From: Demetria terragena DSM 11295
GTDB taxonomy: Bacteria; Actinomycetota; Actinomycetes; Actinomycetales; Dermatophilaceae
Assembly: GCF_000376825.1 (NCBI RefSeq)
Contig: NZ_AQXW01000004.1
Location: forward strand, 1,240,001 to 1,304,000
Direction of reading: 5' to 3'
DNA: 64,000 nt
Part shown: positions 38,924-49,338 of the stretch, piece by piece
Layout of the letters: each line of letters starts with the position of its first letter
Position numbering within the stretch: position 1 is the stretch's first letter
Notes under the pieces: generated by a model
The model's input: the letters and a program-made list of their open reading frames with translations, nothing else
What the model was told of the DNA's origin: nothing
Databases searched by the model: none
Translations under genes and position numbers: made by a program

Positions 38924-39201
38924 CGACGGCGCCCCTTACGGTCGTCCTTCTCGTGACCCTTGAAGGTCCGAGTCGGCGCAAACTCGCCGAGCTTGTGCCC
39001 GACCATCGATTCGGTCACGAAGACCGGCACGTGCTTGCGGCCGTCGTGCACGGCCAGCGTGTGGCCGAGCATGTCCGGGGTGATCATCGACCGGCGTGAC
39101 CAGGTCTTGATGACGTTCTTGGTACCGGCTTCGTTCTGGACCTCGACCTTTTTGGCCAGGTGGTCATCGACGAAGGGGCCCTTCTTCAGGCTGCGTGGCA
39201 T
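38920..39201 (-). CDS. rpsS: Ribosomal protein S19 (uS19)
   Basis: 30S head protein of 93 aa. [19 protein letters not shown] and [22 protein letters not shown] in parts. AGGAG precedes the ATG. Confidence 0.98.
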   Translation of the reverse strand: MPRSLKKGPFVDDHLAKKVEVQNEAGTKNVIKTWSRRSMITPDMLGHTLAVHDGRKHVPVFVTESMVGHKLGEFAPTRTFKGHEKDDRKGRRR

Positions 39202-39216
39202 CTCGTATGGCTCCTA

Positions 39217-40053
<837 letters not shown>

Positions 40054-40071
40054 TAGATGCGTCTACTCCCC

Positions 40072-40371
40072 TCAGCCGACCTGGCCGAAGATGTCGATCG
40101 AACCCTCACGCAGCGACACGATGGCGCGCTTGGTGTCCTTGCGCTTACCCGTGCCGAATCGCGTACGGCGCGACTTGCCCTTGCGGTTCATGGTGTGGAC
40201 CGAGTCAACCTTGACGCCAAAGACGGCCTCGACGGCTGACTTGATCTCAGTCTTGTTGGCCCGCGGGTCAACGAGGAAGGTGTACTTGCCCTCGTCGAGC
40301 AGGTTGTAGGACTTCTCAGAGACGACCGGCGCGAGCAGGATGTCGCGTGGGTCTTTGCGTGCGATGCTCAT
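40072..40371 (-). CDS. rplW: Ribosomal protein L23 (uL23)
   Basis: Exit-tunnel docking protein for SRP and trigger factor, 99 aa. [24 protein letters not shown] in parts, [12 protein letters not shown]. Its ATG overlaps the rplD stop. Confidence 0.98.
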   Translation of the reverse strand: MSIARKDPRDILLAPVVSEKSYNLLDEGKYTFLVDPRANKTEIKSAVEAVFGVKVDSVHTMNRKGKSRRTRFGTGKRKDTKRAIVSLREGSIDIFGQVG

Positions 40372-40580
40372 GCGTCCTCATCTCCTCGCTGTGCAGCAGC
40401 GCCACCAGCCGGCTCGAAGCCAGCAGCAGCGGCCGCTTCAGCGGTGCGGAACCAAACCTCGGCCACGGTGTTGTCATACCAACGCGAGCCGGGCACGTGG
40501 AACTTCATGGAGTCCTTGTTGCCCTTGACGGTGAAGCCCTCGGGGGCCGAGCCGTCGGCTAGTGGCTCGGCGCTGTCGGC
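40368..40580 (-). repeat. Coding repeat: C-terminal module of L4, also in L17
   Basis: Last 70 codons of rplD. The encoded peptide differs from that of L17 at 14 of 70 positions. Key shared residues are [35 protein letters not shown] and [11 protein letters not shown] identity includes 21 consecutive bases, so recent duplication or ongoing gene conversion is likely. Confidence 0.85.
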
Positions 40581-41258
40581 CGAGCTCGTGGAGCCCTTCT
40601 TGGCCTTGGCAGCGGCGCGAGCCTGGTCACCAAAAGTCAGGAAGTGCTCGAGCGCAGCCTGCGTGAAGACCACGTCGTCGGCGCAGAGCACGTCGTAGGT
40701 GTTGACCTGGTCGCTCCACAGGACGTGCACATCCTCAAGGTTGCGCACGCTCTTGATGCCGACCGTGTCTTCGCGGTGCAGCACCACGAGGAGGTTCTTA
40801 CGCTCGCTCAGGCTGCCGAGGACGTTGGCGGCGGTACGCGTGGACGGGGCGTCGCCCTCGACCACAGCGGTCAACACGTGGATACGACCGTGGCGCGCCC
40901 GGTCCGACAAGGCGCCACGCAGGGCGGCGGCCTTCATCTTCTTGGGGGTGCGCTGGCTGTAGTCGCGCGGCTGCGGGCCGTGGACCACGCCACCGCCGGC
41001 GAACTGCGGAGCACGAGTCGAACCCTGACGGGCGCGGCCGGTGCCCTTCTGGCGGTATGGCTTGGCGCCTCCGCCACGCACCTCGGCGCGGGTCTTGGTC
41101 TTGTGGGTTCCCTGGCGGGCCGCGGCCAACTGGGCCACGACGACCTGGTGAATCAGCGGGACATTGGTCTGCACGTCGAAGATTTCGGCGGGCAGCTCAA
41201 CGGTGCCGGACTTCGTGCCCGTCGGCCCGAGGACATCGATGCTGGTCATGTCGCTCAC
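40368..41258 (-). CDS. rplD: Ribosomal protein L4 (uL4) with long C-terminal extension
   Basis: 50S protein of 296 aa, about 85-90 longer than usual. The core has [20 protein letters not shown] and the L4 fold to about residue 215, with [16 protein letters not shown]. Residues 227-296 are a module also found at the end of L17. In E. coli L4 also represses its own S10 operon; whether that occurs here is unknown. Overlaps rplC by the start codon. Confidence 0.97.
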   Translation of the reverse strand: MSDMTSIDVLGPTGTKSGTVELPAEIFDVQTNVPLIHQVVVAQLAAARQGTHKTKTRAEVRGGGAKPYRQKGTGRARQGSTRAPQFAGGGVVHGPQPRDYSQRTPKKMKAAALRGALSDRARHGRIHVLTAVVEGDAPSTRTAANVLGSLSERKNLLVVLHREDTVGIKSVRNLEDVHVLWSDQVNTYDVLCADDVVFTQAALEHFLTFGDQARAAAKAKKGSTSSADSAEPLADGSAPEGFTVKGNKDSMKFHVPGSRWYDNTVAEVWFRTAEAAAAAGFEPAGGAAAQRGDEDA

Positions 41259-41917
41259 GCCTCCTTTACAGCGGCCTTGGCGGCCGTCTTCACGAGGACG
41301 ACGCCACCGCGAGGTCCGGGCACAGCGCCCTTGACCAGCAGCAGGCCCTGCTCTGCGTCGACCGCTTGAATGGTCAGGTTCTGGGTGGTCTGGCGCACGC
41401 CGCCCATCCGGCCAGCCATCCGCGTACCGCGAAAGACGCGACCCGGGGTGGCGCAGCCACCGATCGAGCCCGGCTTGCGGTGGTTGCGGTGGGCACCGTG
41501 GGATGCGCTCACGCCGTGGAAGCCGTGACGCTTCATCACACCGGCGAAGCCCTTGCCCTTGGTGGTGCCGACAACGTCGACCACCGCCCCGGACTCAAAG
41601 GCCTCAACGGTGATCTCCTGGCCGAGTGCGTACTCAGCAGCGTTGGAGGTACGCACCTCGGCGAGGTGGCGACGCGGGGTCACCCCTGCCTTCTCGAAGT
41701 GGCCCTTCAACGGCTTGGTCACCTTGCGTGGGTCGATCGCACCAAAGGCGATCTGGACCGAGTGGTAACCCTCGTCGTCCTGGACCTGCGTCACAACGCA
41801 CGGGCCAGCTTGGATCACGGTTACCGGAATCAGGCGATTGTCGGCGTCCCACACCTGGGTCATGCCGAGCTTCTCGCCGAGGACGCCCGTCACTGGGCGC
41901 TCAGTAGTTGCAGTCAT
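41255..41917 (-). CDS. rplC: Ribosomal protein L3 (uL3)
   Basis: 50S assembly-initiator protein of 220 aa. [30 protein letters not shown] and [15 protein letters not shown] are typical. Second gene after rpsJ. Its stop overlaps the rplD ATG. Confidence 0.98.
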   Translation of the reverse strand: MTATTERPVTGVLGEKLGMTQVWDADNRLIPVTVIQAGPCVVTQVQDDEGYHSVQIAFGAIDPRKVTKPLKGHFEKAGVTPRRHLAEVRTSNAAEYALGQEITVEAFESGAVVDVVGTTKGKGFAGVMKRHGFHGVSASHGAHRNHRKPGSIGGCATPGRVFRGTRMAGRMGGVRQTTQNLTIQAVDAEQGLLLVKGAVPGPRGGVVLVKTAAKAAVKEA

Positions 41918-41952
41918 AGCGAGTCAATCCTTCGCGTTAACGAGCGGCCCGG

Positions 41953-42261
41953 TCAGAGCTTGATCTCGATGTTGACGTCGGCCGGAAGGTCCAGACGCAT
42001 CAACGAGTCAACGGCTTTAGGGGTCGGGTCCACGATGTCGATGAGGCGCTTGTGTGTGCGCATCTCGAAGTGCTCGCGGCTGTCCTTGTATTTGTGGGGC
42101 GACTTGATGACGCAGAAAACGTTCTTCTCCGTCGGCAACGGCACCGGTCCAACGACCGTGGCACCGGCACGAGTCACCGTGTCGACAATTTTGCGCGCCG
42201 AGCTGTCGATGACTTCGTGGTCATACGACTTCAGCCGGATGCGGATCTTCTGTCCCGCCAT
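41953..42261 (-). CDS. rpsJ: Ribosomal protein S10 (uS10)
   Basis: 30S head protein and NusE antitermination factor, 102 aa. ATG 42261 ([19 protein letters not shown]) is the family start; a longer open frame to 42561 runs through the leader. First gene of the S10 operon, with a leader of about 260 nt. Confidence 0.98.
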   Translation of the reverse strand: MAGQKIRIRLKSYDHEVIDSSARKIVDTVTRAGATVVGPVPLPTEKNVFCVIKSPHKYKDSREHFEMRTHKRLIDIVDPTPKAVDSLMRLDLPADVNIEIKL

Positions 42262-42525
42262 TCGCGTGCGTCTCTCTCTCGCGTCCAACAAATTCTTTGT
42301 CCCGGAACGCCTGCCTGGTGTCCGACCCCCGCGCTCGGGTGTGTCGTGGCTGCTTCGCAGCACACCGCGGCACAATCTTGCGTGGTGAGGGTCGGCCCTG
42401 ACGGACCGGGGGCTTGTGATTTCTTCTGGTGGCGTGCTGTGGCCCCAGTGAGATTGGGTCCTGGTCTGCACTGCCGCTAGAAGAAGGTCGCCGCTGACAT
42501 GGATCAGCGCCGCGCAACAAGCAAC
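42262..42525 (-). promoter_or_regulatory. Untranslated leader of the S10 operon
   Basis: About 264 nt from predicted start to rpsJ. It contains a hairpin around GCTGC-TTC-GCAGC near 42349-42361, with further flanking pairing. No conserved riboswitch was recognised. It could carry an autogenous control site for L4, as in enterobacteria, but no motif supports this. Confidence 0.4.
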
Positions 42526-42531
42526 CTGGCT

Positions 42532-42561
42532 AGTGTGCCAGAGCGGGCCGTGCCCGTCCAA
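42532..42561 (-). promoter_or_regulatory. S10 operon promoter
   Basis: On the minus strand TTGGAC (42556-42561) and TGG-CACACT (hexamer 42532-42537) are 18 bp apart. The same TGGCACACT string precedes ppsR. Predicted start near 42525. Confidence 0.5.
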
Positions 42562-42621
42562 ATCGGTGCTGCGATGACCTTCGTCTCGCGGGCGTCGACC
42601 CGCGTACCGCGCCCGCCCAAA

Positions 42622-42677
42622 ACTGAGTTAGGTGCCCTTGACCGGGAAATTTTCCAGTCAAGGGCACCTAACTCGGT
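42622..42677 (-). terminator. Terminator after ppsA
   Basis: Arms of 21 nt at 42622-42642 and 42657-42677 with one mismatch. The 14-nt centre is itself self-complementary (GGGAAA/TTTTCC). On the minus strand the hairpin is followed by GTTTTG, a short U-tract. It begins about 19 bp after the ppsA stop. It separates ppsA from the S10 promoter, which lies downstream on the same strand. Confidence 0.85.
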
Positions 42678-42695
42678 TAGTTCCCCGGTACGAGG

Positions 42696-45110
42696 TCAGG
42701 CCCCGCTCGTCGCGCTCGAACGCTTCGCGAGGCGGGTCCACGTCTCCAGGACGGTGTCGGGGTTCAGCGACATCGACTCGATGCCCTGGTCGAGCAGCCA
42801 GTCAGCCAGGTCCGGGTGATCCGAGGGGCCTTGGCCGCAGATGCCAACGTACTTGCCCTGCTTGAGGCACGCCTCGATCGCCATGCTGAGCATCTTCTTG
42901 ACCGCAGGATCGCGCTCGTCGAACTTGTCGGCCACCAGGCCGGAGTCGCGGTCCAGACCAAGAGTCAACTGAGTCATGTCGTTCGAACCGATCGAGAAGC
43001 CGTCGAAGTACTCCAGGAACTCCTCGGCATTGACCGCGTTGGAGGGGACCTCGCACATCATCACGACTTCCAGGCCGTTCTCACCGCGAGTGAGGCCGTT
43101 GCTCGCCAGCAGATCGATGACGCCCTTGGCCTCCCCCAGGGTGCGCACAAACGGGATCATGATCTTGACGTTGGTCAAGCCCATGTCTTCGCGGACTCGC
43201 TTCATCGCCTCACACTCCATGGCGAAGCAATCGGCGAAATCCGGGGATAGGTACCGCGAGGCCCCGCGGTAGCCGATCATCGGGTTCTCCTCGTGCGGCT
43301 CGTAGGCGGTGCCGCCGATGAGGTTGGCGTACTCGTTGGACTTGAAGTCGCTCATCCGCACGATGACCGGCTCCGGCGCGAACGCAGCCGCAAGCATGGC
43401 GACGCCCTCGGTCACGCGGGTGACGAAGAACTCGCGCGGGCTGCTGTAAGCCGCGGTCAGCGTTTCGATCTCCGCCTTCAGGTCGGCATCAATCTCGCGG
43501 CCCTCTTCCAGGTCGAGCAACGCCTTGGGGTGGATGCCGATCTGCCGGTTGATGATGAACTCCAGGCGGGCCAAGCCGATGCCCTTGTGGGGCAGCCTCG
43601 AGAACTCAAACGCTTGGTCCGGCGTCCCGACGTTCATCATGATCTTGACGGGAATCTCGGGCATCGCGTCCAACGCGGTGGTGTTGACCTCGAAGTCCAA
43701 CTCTCCGGAGTAGACGAACCCGGTGTCGCCCTCGGCACAGGACACCGTGGCGGACTGTCCGTCCTCCAGCTGCTGCGTCGCGCTGCCGGTGCCCACGACG
43801 GCGGGGATCCCGAGCTCACGCGCGATGATCGCCGCGTGGCAGGTACGCCCACCTCGGTTGGTCACGATGGCGCTGGCGCGCTTCATGATCGGCTCCCAAT
43901 CGGGGTCGGTCATGTCGGCGACGAGCACCTCACCAGGGACGAACTCGTGCATCTTGTCGACGTCAGTGAGTTTGCGGACCTTGCCCGCACCAATCTTCTG
44001 ACCGATGGCGCGCCCCTCGACCAGGACGTCACCACGATCCCCCATGACATAGCGCTCCAAGGTGGAACCGCTCTGGCGGGACTTCACCGTCTCCGGACGC
44101 GCCTGCAGGATGTAGAGCTTTCCGTCGACACCGTCCTTGCCCCACTCGATGTCCATGGGCCGTCCATAGTGCGCTTCGATTTTGAGGGCGTGCTGCGCCA
44201 GCTCGGTGACTTCCTCATCCGTAAGCGAGAGTTTGCCGCGCTTGGCTTCCTCGACGTCGACGAACTCCGTGGTCTTTCCGACGCCGGCGTCCGCGGTGTA
44301 AATCATCTGAGTGGCTTTGCTGCCCACGGTGCGCTTGAGTACCGCGGCACGTCCCTCGCGCAGCGCCGGCTTGTAGACGTAAAACTCATCGGGGTTTACT
44401 GCACCCTGAACGACCGCCTCGCCCAGACCGTATGAACTCGTCACGAACACGGCTTCGTCGAAGCCGGACTCGGTGTCGATCGTGAACATGACACCTGAGG
44501 CTCCGATATCGGAGCGGACCATGCGCTGAATGCCCGCCGAGAGTGCCACGGCCTCGTGATCGAAGTTGCTGTGCACGCGGTAGGCGATCGCCCGGTCGTT
44601 GTAGAGCGAGGCGAACACCAACTTGATGGCGTGCAGGATGTTGTCGATCCCCTTGATATTGAGGAAGGTCTCCTGCTGCCCGGCGAAGGAAGCGTCCGGT
44701 AGGTCCTCCGCGGTCGCGCTGGAGCGTACGGCCCAGGTGACCTCATCGCCCTGTTCGCCGACCAACCGCTCGTAGGCGCTCCGGATCTCGGTCTCAAGGT
44801 CCTCAGGGAAAGGCCGCTTCTCAATGGCCTCGCGGATCCCGCGGCCGACGCGGGCCAACTCGCGGACGTCGTCCACATCGAGTTCGCGCAACTGAGCATT
44901 GATGTCGTCGGCAAGTCCGCTCTCGCTCAGGAAGCGCCGATAGGCATCGGCGGTGGTCGCGAACCCGGTGGGTACGCTCACCCCGGCCTTGGCCAGGTGC
45001 TGCACCATCTCGCCGAGGGAGGCGTTCTTTCCACCTACTCGCTCGACGTCCCCGAGGCCAAGGTCCTCGAACCACTCGATGTTTTTCGCGCTTCCAGGGG
45101 TCCCGGACAT
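42696..45110 (-). CDS. ppsA: Phosphoenolpyruvate synthase (pyruvate, water dikinase)
   Basis: Enzyme of 804 aa that makes PEP from pyruvate and ATP in gluconeogenesis. Order: ATP-grasp ([30 protein letters not shown]), phosphohistidine domain with [17 protein letters not shown], and PEP-binding TIM barrel ending in [15 protein letters not shown]. It follows PpsA rather than pyruvate phosphate dikinase. ATG 45110 is preferred because GAAAGGA lies upstream and [14 protein letters not shown] is the family start; ATG 45140 overlaps the ppsR stop and cannot be excluded. Pair with ppsR. Confidence 0.95.
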   Translation of the reverse strand: MSGTPGSAKNIEWFEDLGLGDVERVGGKNASLGEMVQHLAKAGVSVPTGFATTADAYRRFLSESGLADDINAQLRELDVDDVRELARVGRGIREAIEKRPFPEDLETEIRSAYERLVGEQGDEVTWAVRSSATAEDLPDASFAGQQETFLNIKGIDNILHAIKLVFASLYNDRAIAYRVHSNFDHEAVALSAGIQRMVRSDIGASGVMFTIDTESGFDEAVFVTSSYGLGEAVVQGAVNPDEFYVYKPALREGRAAVLKRTVGSKATQMIYTADAGVGKTTEFVDVEEAKRGKLSLTDEEVTELAQHALKIEAHYGRPMDIEWGKDGVDGKLYILQARPETVKSRQSGSTLERYVMGDRGDVLVEGRAIGQKIGAGKVRKLTDVDKMHEFVPGEVLVADMTDPDWEPIMKRASAIVTNRGGRTCHAAIIARELGIPAVVGTGSATQQLEDGQSATVSCAEGDTGFVYSGELDFEVNTTALDAMPEIPVKIMMNVGTPDQAFEFSRLPHKGIGLARLEFIINRQIGIHPKALLDLEEGREIDADLKAEIETLTAAYSSPREFFVTRVTEGVAMLAAAFAPEPVIVRMSDFKSNEYANLIGGTAYEPHEENPMIGYRGASRYLSPDFADCFAMECEAMKRVREDMGLTNVKIMIPFVRTLGEAKGVIDLLASNGLTRGENGLEVVMMCEVPSNAVNAEEFLEYFDGFSIGSNDMTQLTLGLDRDSGLVADKFDERDPAVKKMLSMAIEACLKQGKYVGICGQGPSDHPDLADWLLDQGIESMSLNPDTVLETWTRLAKRSSATSGA

Positions 45111-45136
45111 GCGTTTGTTCCTTTCGGGGTCACTGA

Positions 45137-45991
45137 TCAACGGCGTACGTGCCGCTGAGGTCGCTCGTCGAGATTCTGCAGGATGACCGCCGTGATCTCC
45201 TCCACCGACTTGTTCGCCGAGGAGATGGACGGCACATTGTGCGCGGAATACAACGCTTCAGCGCGGCGCAGTTCATAACTGCACTGCGCCATGCTCGCGT
45301 AGCGCGAGCCTGGTCGACGCTCACCGCGCACCTGGCTGAGCCGGGCTGCGGTAGAGGACAGACCAAAAATGCGATCGGCGTACGGCCGAATGGGGCGTGG
45401 CAGACCCTGATGATCGAAGTCTTCTTCGACGAGTGGGTAGTTCGCGACCTTGAGGCCGTGCTGGATCGCGAGGTACATCGAGGTCGGGGTCTTCCCGCAG
45501 CGGGACGGCGCGATCAGGATCAGGTCGGCCTGGTCGAGGGCCCGCAGGCTCTGGCCGTCGTCGTGCTCCATCGAGTAGTCGATGGCCTTCATCCGAGCCT
45601 CGTACGCCAGTTGGTCGTCGATCCCGTGCACGGTCCCGGCATGGTGGGCGGCGTTGACGTGCAGGACGCGTTCCACCATGTCCAGGTGGGCGCCGAACAG
45701 ATCGATGAACGCGCACTCGGTCTTGACCAACTCTTCCCGGATCGCCTCATCGGCCACCGTAGAGAACACCAACGGAGTCACCGCTTCAGTCTTGGCAGAG
45801 TCGACGTGAGCGACCACACGCTGGGCCTCAATCACCGTCTTGATGAACGGGATTTTGCGCTTGGTGAACGGCACCCGCGGGAACTGGCCCAAGATCAGGT
45901 TGCCGAGTGTCTCGGCAGAAATGCCCGTGCCGCCAGCGAGAAAGAACACCGGAGTTGATTCTGGCGTGGGCTCCGTCGGTGGCGACGTCAT
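45137..45991 (-). CDS. ppsR: PEP synthase regulatory protein (kinase/pyrophosphorylase)
   Basis: DUF299 protein of 284 aa. It inactivates PpsA by ADP-dependent phosphorylation and reactivates it by phosphorolysis. Motifs: [16 protein letters not shown] at the start, P-loop-like [13 protein letters not shown], and [10 protein letters not shown] near the end. ATG 45991 is chosen; CACACT lies 6 nt upstream and no Shine-Dalgarno is present. Directly upstream of ppsA, so the enzyme and its regulator are co-transcribed. Confidence 0.94.
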   Translation of the reverse strand: MTSPPTEPTPESTPVFFLAGGTGISAETLGNLILGQFPRVPFTKRKIPFIKTVIEAQRVVAHVDSAKTEAVTPLVFSTVADEAIREELVKTECAFIDLFGAHLDMVERVLHVNAAHHAGTVHGIDDQLAYEARMKAIDYSMEHDDGQSLRALDQADLILIAPSRCGKTPTSMYLAIQHGLKVANYPLVEEDFDHQGLPRPIRPYADRIFGLSSTAARLSQVRGERRPGSRYASMAQCSYELRRAEALYSAHNVPSISSANKSVEEITAVILQNLDERPQRHVRR

Positions 45992-45997
45992 GGGGTG

Positions 45998-46003
45998 AGT
46001 GTG
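45998..46003 (-). promoter_or_regulatory. -10 box of ppsR-ppsA
   Basis: TGG-CACACT lies 6 nt before ATG 45991. The extended string TGGCACACT is the same as in the S10 promoter. No convincing -35 element is seen. Confidence 0.4.
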
Positions 46004-46028
46004 CCACCCCCGTACGCCGCCAGTGGCA

Positions 46029-46069
46029 GCGGTTCGCCTCGGTGCCACTGGATGACACCAGAGCGAACC
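46029..46069. repeat. Palindromic repeat, copy 1
   Basis: 41 nt starting GCGGTTCGC and ending GCGAACC, with an interrupted palindrome. It matches copy 2 (47038-47078) at 35 of 41 positions, including the loop. It lies downstream of the broken DUF559-type gene, so it may serve as its terminator. Confidence 0.7.
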
Positions 46070-46107
46070 TCTCGCAGTTCAGGCGGCCCTGGTGAAAGTG
46101 GTCACTG

Positions 46108-46966
46108 CTACACAACCCGGCCCAACCCGACCGCCGCAGCGTCCAGATCACGCTCCAGGTCGGAGTCGCGGCGCCCCGCGCCCTGGTGAAACGCTCGCCC
46201 GTCGAGCTCGATGATCTGGCGGCCAAGAACAAGGCCGTCGCGGATGACCGAGCCCGACAGCAAAGCCTGAGCCACCTGAAGCGACCCGGGCGGTAGGCCA
46301 TGTGGGCGCTGCACCCGTCGCACGTAGCCCTGCTCAAGCACGCTGGTGGCACCGGCGCCAACATCTTCAACAACGCCCACCAGCCACTCGCGGTGGGCGA
46401 CCCTAGACCGTCGGTCCAACGACTCCAGGACTCGTGCGGCCGTGGTCCGCCCCGCCTGGATTGGCTCAGCGATGGCAGCGACGGCGTTCAGATGAGCATG
46501 CCGCCTCCCCCTCGACAGGTATGCCAGTGCCAGATCGAGTGCGGCCTCCTCCTCGCGCTGCCGAGGCGGGGAGGCGACCCACAGGACTGACCGCTCGAGC
46601 GATGCGCGCGAATGAAGCCGGATCCAGGTCGGCGCTCGTAGGTGCCGCCCGCGGGCAATCGCGAGGTGAATCTGCCGCTCGTCCGCTGAGGCCCCAGGAA
46701 AGGTGCTTGCACTACCGCGCGCAGCGCGCACCGCAGAGGCCATCGCAAGTGCGGCTGGCTCGGCCCACAGCACAGCCGACCAGGCTCGTTGTTCCCAACT
46801 GATCGGACCAGTGTGCTCGGCCATCACACCCGGCAGAACGACGGCGAGGTCCTTGCGGCGGATCCATCGACGCATGTCGTGCGCTTGAGCGCCGTACGAG
46901 GCCAGCTGCGCGCGTCACGACTCCCGATTGCCGACGCAACAGGCCGGCGGCATCACCCAGGTCCAT
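46108..46966 (-). pseudogene. DUF559-type (endonuclease-like) protein, frameshifted and truncated
   Basis: The product resembles the actinobacterial proteins with an N-terminal wHTH/AbiEi-like part and a C-terminal DUF559 restriction-like domain. The body (46108-46875) has WIRRKDLAVVLPGV, HTGPISWEQRAW, ERSVLWVASPPRQREEEA and IIELDGRAFHQGAGRRD. The normal N-terminus, MDLGDAAGLLRRQSGVVTRA, is in another frame (from ATG 46966). It would join QLASYGAQAHDMRRW if the (CG)n tract at 46908-46914 had one more CG. The C-terminus stops at LDAAAVGLGRVV, about 35 residues short, missing the RLGWGQV part. Function is probably lost. Confidence 0.75.
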
Positions 46967-47037
46967 CTACCGAGCCTGCTGGAAACCTGCCCGCTGGGCT
47001 ATGTGCTCGAAGTCCCCTGTGGACAACCGCGCACGCT

Positions 47038-47078
47038 GCGGTTCGCGTTGGTGCCAGTGGGTGACACCAACGCGAACC
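47038..47078. repeat. Palindromic repeat, copy 2
   Basis: Perfect 14-bp arms GGTTCGCGTTGGTG / CACCAACGCGAACC (47040-47053, 47065-47078) with an 11-nt loop. It lies 6 bp after the VOC gene stop, on the minus strand, and could terminate it. It resembles copy 1 in stem and loop. Confidence 0.75.
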
Positions 47079-47084
47079 CTTCTC

Positions 47085-47795
47085 TCACTGTGGCGCCAGG
47101 ATGCACACCTCGTTGCCGGACGGGTCGGCACACACCGTCCATGGCAGATCGGGTGCAGGCTGCTCGAGCACGCGGCCTCCGAGACGCCTGACGGACTCGA
47201 CCAGGTCGGGATCGCCGCGGTCCGGACGTACGTCAAGGTGCAGACGACTCTTGCCCTGGCGTGGCTCGGGTTCAACGCACAACTCCAGCAATGGTCCAGC
47301 GCCACTTGGGTGCCGCAGCGACACGGGTGCGTACCCCACGGCGGGCTGCCATCCGGTGATCGCGGCCCAGAACGCACCATCGCGTTCTGGGTCGGAGGAG
47401 TCCAACGGGAGGGAGGCGATCGGCCCGGTGCCGCGCGCGTACTCCTCGCGATGTTCCATCACACAGAACGCGTTGCCTTCGGGGTCGGCGAGCACCACCC
47501 ACGGCACCTCACCCTGTCCGAGATCGACGTGCGTCGCCCCGAGCCCCAACAGACGCTGCACCACCTCGTCCTGATCCGCACCGCCGAGCAGATCGAGGTG
47601 CAGTCGCTGCGGGCCCTCGAATGGGTCGGGGACCTGGGCGAAGCACAGGTCGAGGAACTGTTGCTCTCCGAGATCGAGGCGTGCCTCGACCAGGCCTAGC
47701 CCTTCGTACCCCACCTGCAGGCCGAACGCCGCCACCCAGAAGTCGGCGACCCGCCGCTCGTCGTGACAGTCCCAGCTGATGTTCTCCAGGCGCAT
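47085..47795 (-). CDS. VOC-superfamily (glyoxalase-like) protein, two modules
   Basis: Protein of 236 aa made of two glyoxalase-like halves: residues about 1-115 (ISWDCHDERRVADFWVAAFG, DLLGGADQDEVVQRL, DPEGNAFCVME) and 125-236 (DPERDGAFWAAITGWQ, HLDVRPDRGDPDLVESV, DPSGNEVCI). It matches the 'glyoxalase-like domain' group related to PF18029. Metal binding and substrate are not certain. AAAGGA precedes the ATG. It is read alone on the minus strand after the endonuclease gene's divergent-free side. Confidence 0.85.
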   Translation of the reverse strand: MRLENISWDCHDERRVADFWVAAFGLQVGYEGLGLVEARLDLGEQQFLDLCFAQVPDPFEGPQRLHLDLLGGADQDEVVQRLLGLGATHVDLGQGEVPWVVLADPEGNAFCVMEHREEYARGTGPIASLPLDSSDPERDGAFWAAITGWQPAVGYAPVSLRHPSGAGPLLELCVEPEPRQGKSRLHLDVRPDRGDPDLVESVRRLGGRVLEQPAPDLPWTVCADPSGNEVCILAPQ

Positions 47796-47822
47796 AGTGG
47801 TCCTTTGGGCTGTGGGGCGCCC

Positions 47823-49028
47823 TCAGAAGATGGCCGCGACCCACTCCGGGTGATCGATAAACGGATTCCGGTTCTTCTGGATCGAGGTGAAGATGACCTC
47901 GTTGCGGTTCTTCTCGAAGGCGTCCGGTGGATCCTGCTGGCTCCATGCTTTCAGGACGGAAAGCCGACCCATGTACGGAGCGGAACCGTTGTTGACCTTG
48001 TCGTTGACCTCCAGGTCGGGAGCGCCGCCGGAGCCTTCGTAGCGCACCGCCATGTAGAAGATCATCCGTGCGACGTCCCCCTTGACCGCATCACGTGGTT
48101 CCCAGGAGTCGCTGTCGGAGAAGTTGCCGGGCGCTTCGTCGTTCTCCGTGCCACCCTCGTCGAAGTCGAGATTGCCGCGGTCGGAGTTCACGGTCACGTC
48201 GGTTGGGCGCAGGTGGTGGACGTCAGTGCCAGGACCGTTAGACGTTCCAAAGTCACCGTGGCTCTTGGCCCAGACGTGCTCCCGGTTCCAGTTGTCCGCG
48301 CCGCCACCGTTGTTCGACTTGGGTGTCGACTTCCCGGTGTATAGCTGGATGACGTTGTTGCTGTTGTTCGGGTCCTGGTCAGTCTTGCCCAGCGCGTCCC
48401 AGACGTCGCCATACGACAACACGGTCTGCTTGCTGATGATCGTGTTGAGCTTCGTCTTCAACGCTGGCCCGGTCAGGCCCTCAGTGCCGGCGTAGTAGTC
48501 GCCAGGGTCACTCGGCGGATCCGTGGGATCGGTGGGCGGGTCTGTGGGATCAGTCGGCGGGTCCGTGGGGTCGCCCGCGGTAGCGATCGATGAGGCGCTT
48601 TTCAACCCAGGATGGGAGAAGTACGCAGAGAGCGACCCGGTCGCATCCACCTGAGTGCCACGCAGATTCGGATTGCTCGCCAAGCCCCATGTCGAGCGCA
48701 GCCCGCTCGAAAGCTGGATAAAGAGCATCTTGCTCGGGTCGGTCTCCCCGGCCCGATCGGCCAGCGCGATGGCGTAGTCGTTCGGATACTTCGAGGTCAC
48801 CACCGAGTTGGTACCGGTGGGCTGGCCGACGACATACCCGCGAACGGTCTGGCTGGACCCGTCCTGGCGGGCAAGGGCGTCCGTGACGCTCAGCGAGGCG
48901 GCATACGCGGCGCTCATGGAGGACGGCCACGGCGCGGCCATCGCGGTGAGCGGCGACGCAAGCGTGGGGGTCACGGCGAGCGCGGCCACCCCCAGGGCGG
49001 CAACGGAACGGCGAACGGTGATCAGCAT
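47823..49028 (-). CDS. Secreted endonuclease I-type nuclease with N-terminal OB-like domain
   Basis: Protein of 401 aa. A signal peptide occupies about residues 1-31 (hydrophobic, ending AMAA). Residues about 45-150 form an OB-like domain as in YhcR/BsnA-type nucleases. A proline/aspartate linker (DPTDPP repeats) is at 153-175. Residues 180-401 are the endonuclease I domain: NREHVWAKSHGDF at 248-260 and HHLRP at 271-275 hold the metal-binding His. It probably cleaves extracellular DNA or RNA for nutrients. The linker DNA is a short tandem repeat. Start AAGGAAG is upstream of the ATG. Confidence 0.88.
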   Translation of the reverse strand: MLITVRRSVAALGVAALAVTPTLASPLTAMAAPWPSSMSAAYAASLSVTDALARQDGSSQTVRGYVVGQPTGTNSVVTSKYPNDYAIALADRAGETDPSKMLFIQLSSGLRSTWGLASNPNLRGTQVDATGSLSAYFSHPGLKSASSIATAGDPTDPPTDPTDPPTDPTDPPSDPGDYYAGTEGLTGPALKTKLNTIISKQTVLSYGDVWDALGKTDQDPNNSNNVIQLYTGKSTPKSNNGGGADNWNREHVWAKSHGDFGTSNGPGTDVHHLRPTDVTVNSDRGNLDFDEGGTENDEAPGNFSDSDSWEPRDAVKGDVARMIFYMAVRYEGSGGAPDLEVNDKVNNGSAPYMGRLSVLKAWSQQDPPDAFEKNRNEVIFTSIQKNRNPFIDHPEWVAAIF

Positions 49029-49338
49029 GGCTTCCTTAGGTCAGATTCGAACGGCCCCTCCATGCTGCACACTCGCGCGGACGCATGGGGAAAGCCGAGG
49101 TAACCAATCTGCCAACACCGCAACGGTGGGGGTGCGCTCGTCGACCCATGTGGCTGCTTTACACAGGTTAATCAATGGGACATTAATGTGAACGCCGATC
49201 CATTGTGGAAGGGTTCCAGAAATCGATCTGTTCTTCTATTTATGGGCCAGCATTGATAGCATTGAAGATGCCTCCAGGGCACCCAGTCCGCGCATCAACT
49301 GCCGTGAACGAAGGCGCGGGACGCCTCTAGGAGATGTC
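49029..49338. other. A+T-rich divergent region before the GH16 gene
   Basis: 310 bp without genes, visibly richer in A+T than its surroundings, especially 49155-49260. It holds TTTACA (49158-49163) and ATTAAT (49182-49187), 18 bp apart, a possible promoter for the GH16 gene, overlapping the palindrome ACATTAATGT (49180-49189). It also contains the direct repeat GCATTGA twice near 49258. AGGAGATG precedes the GH16 ATG. Confidence 0.4.

Noticed and set aside
42262-42561. A 100-residue extension of S10
   Set aside because: It would be translated through the leader and promoter; S10 homologues start at ATG 42261 and no homology is seen upstream.
42696-45110. Pyruvate phosphate dikinase
   Set aside because: The N-terminus and ATP-grasp and PEP regions match phosphoenolpyruvate synthase, and the neighbour is PpsR, which pairs with PpsA.
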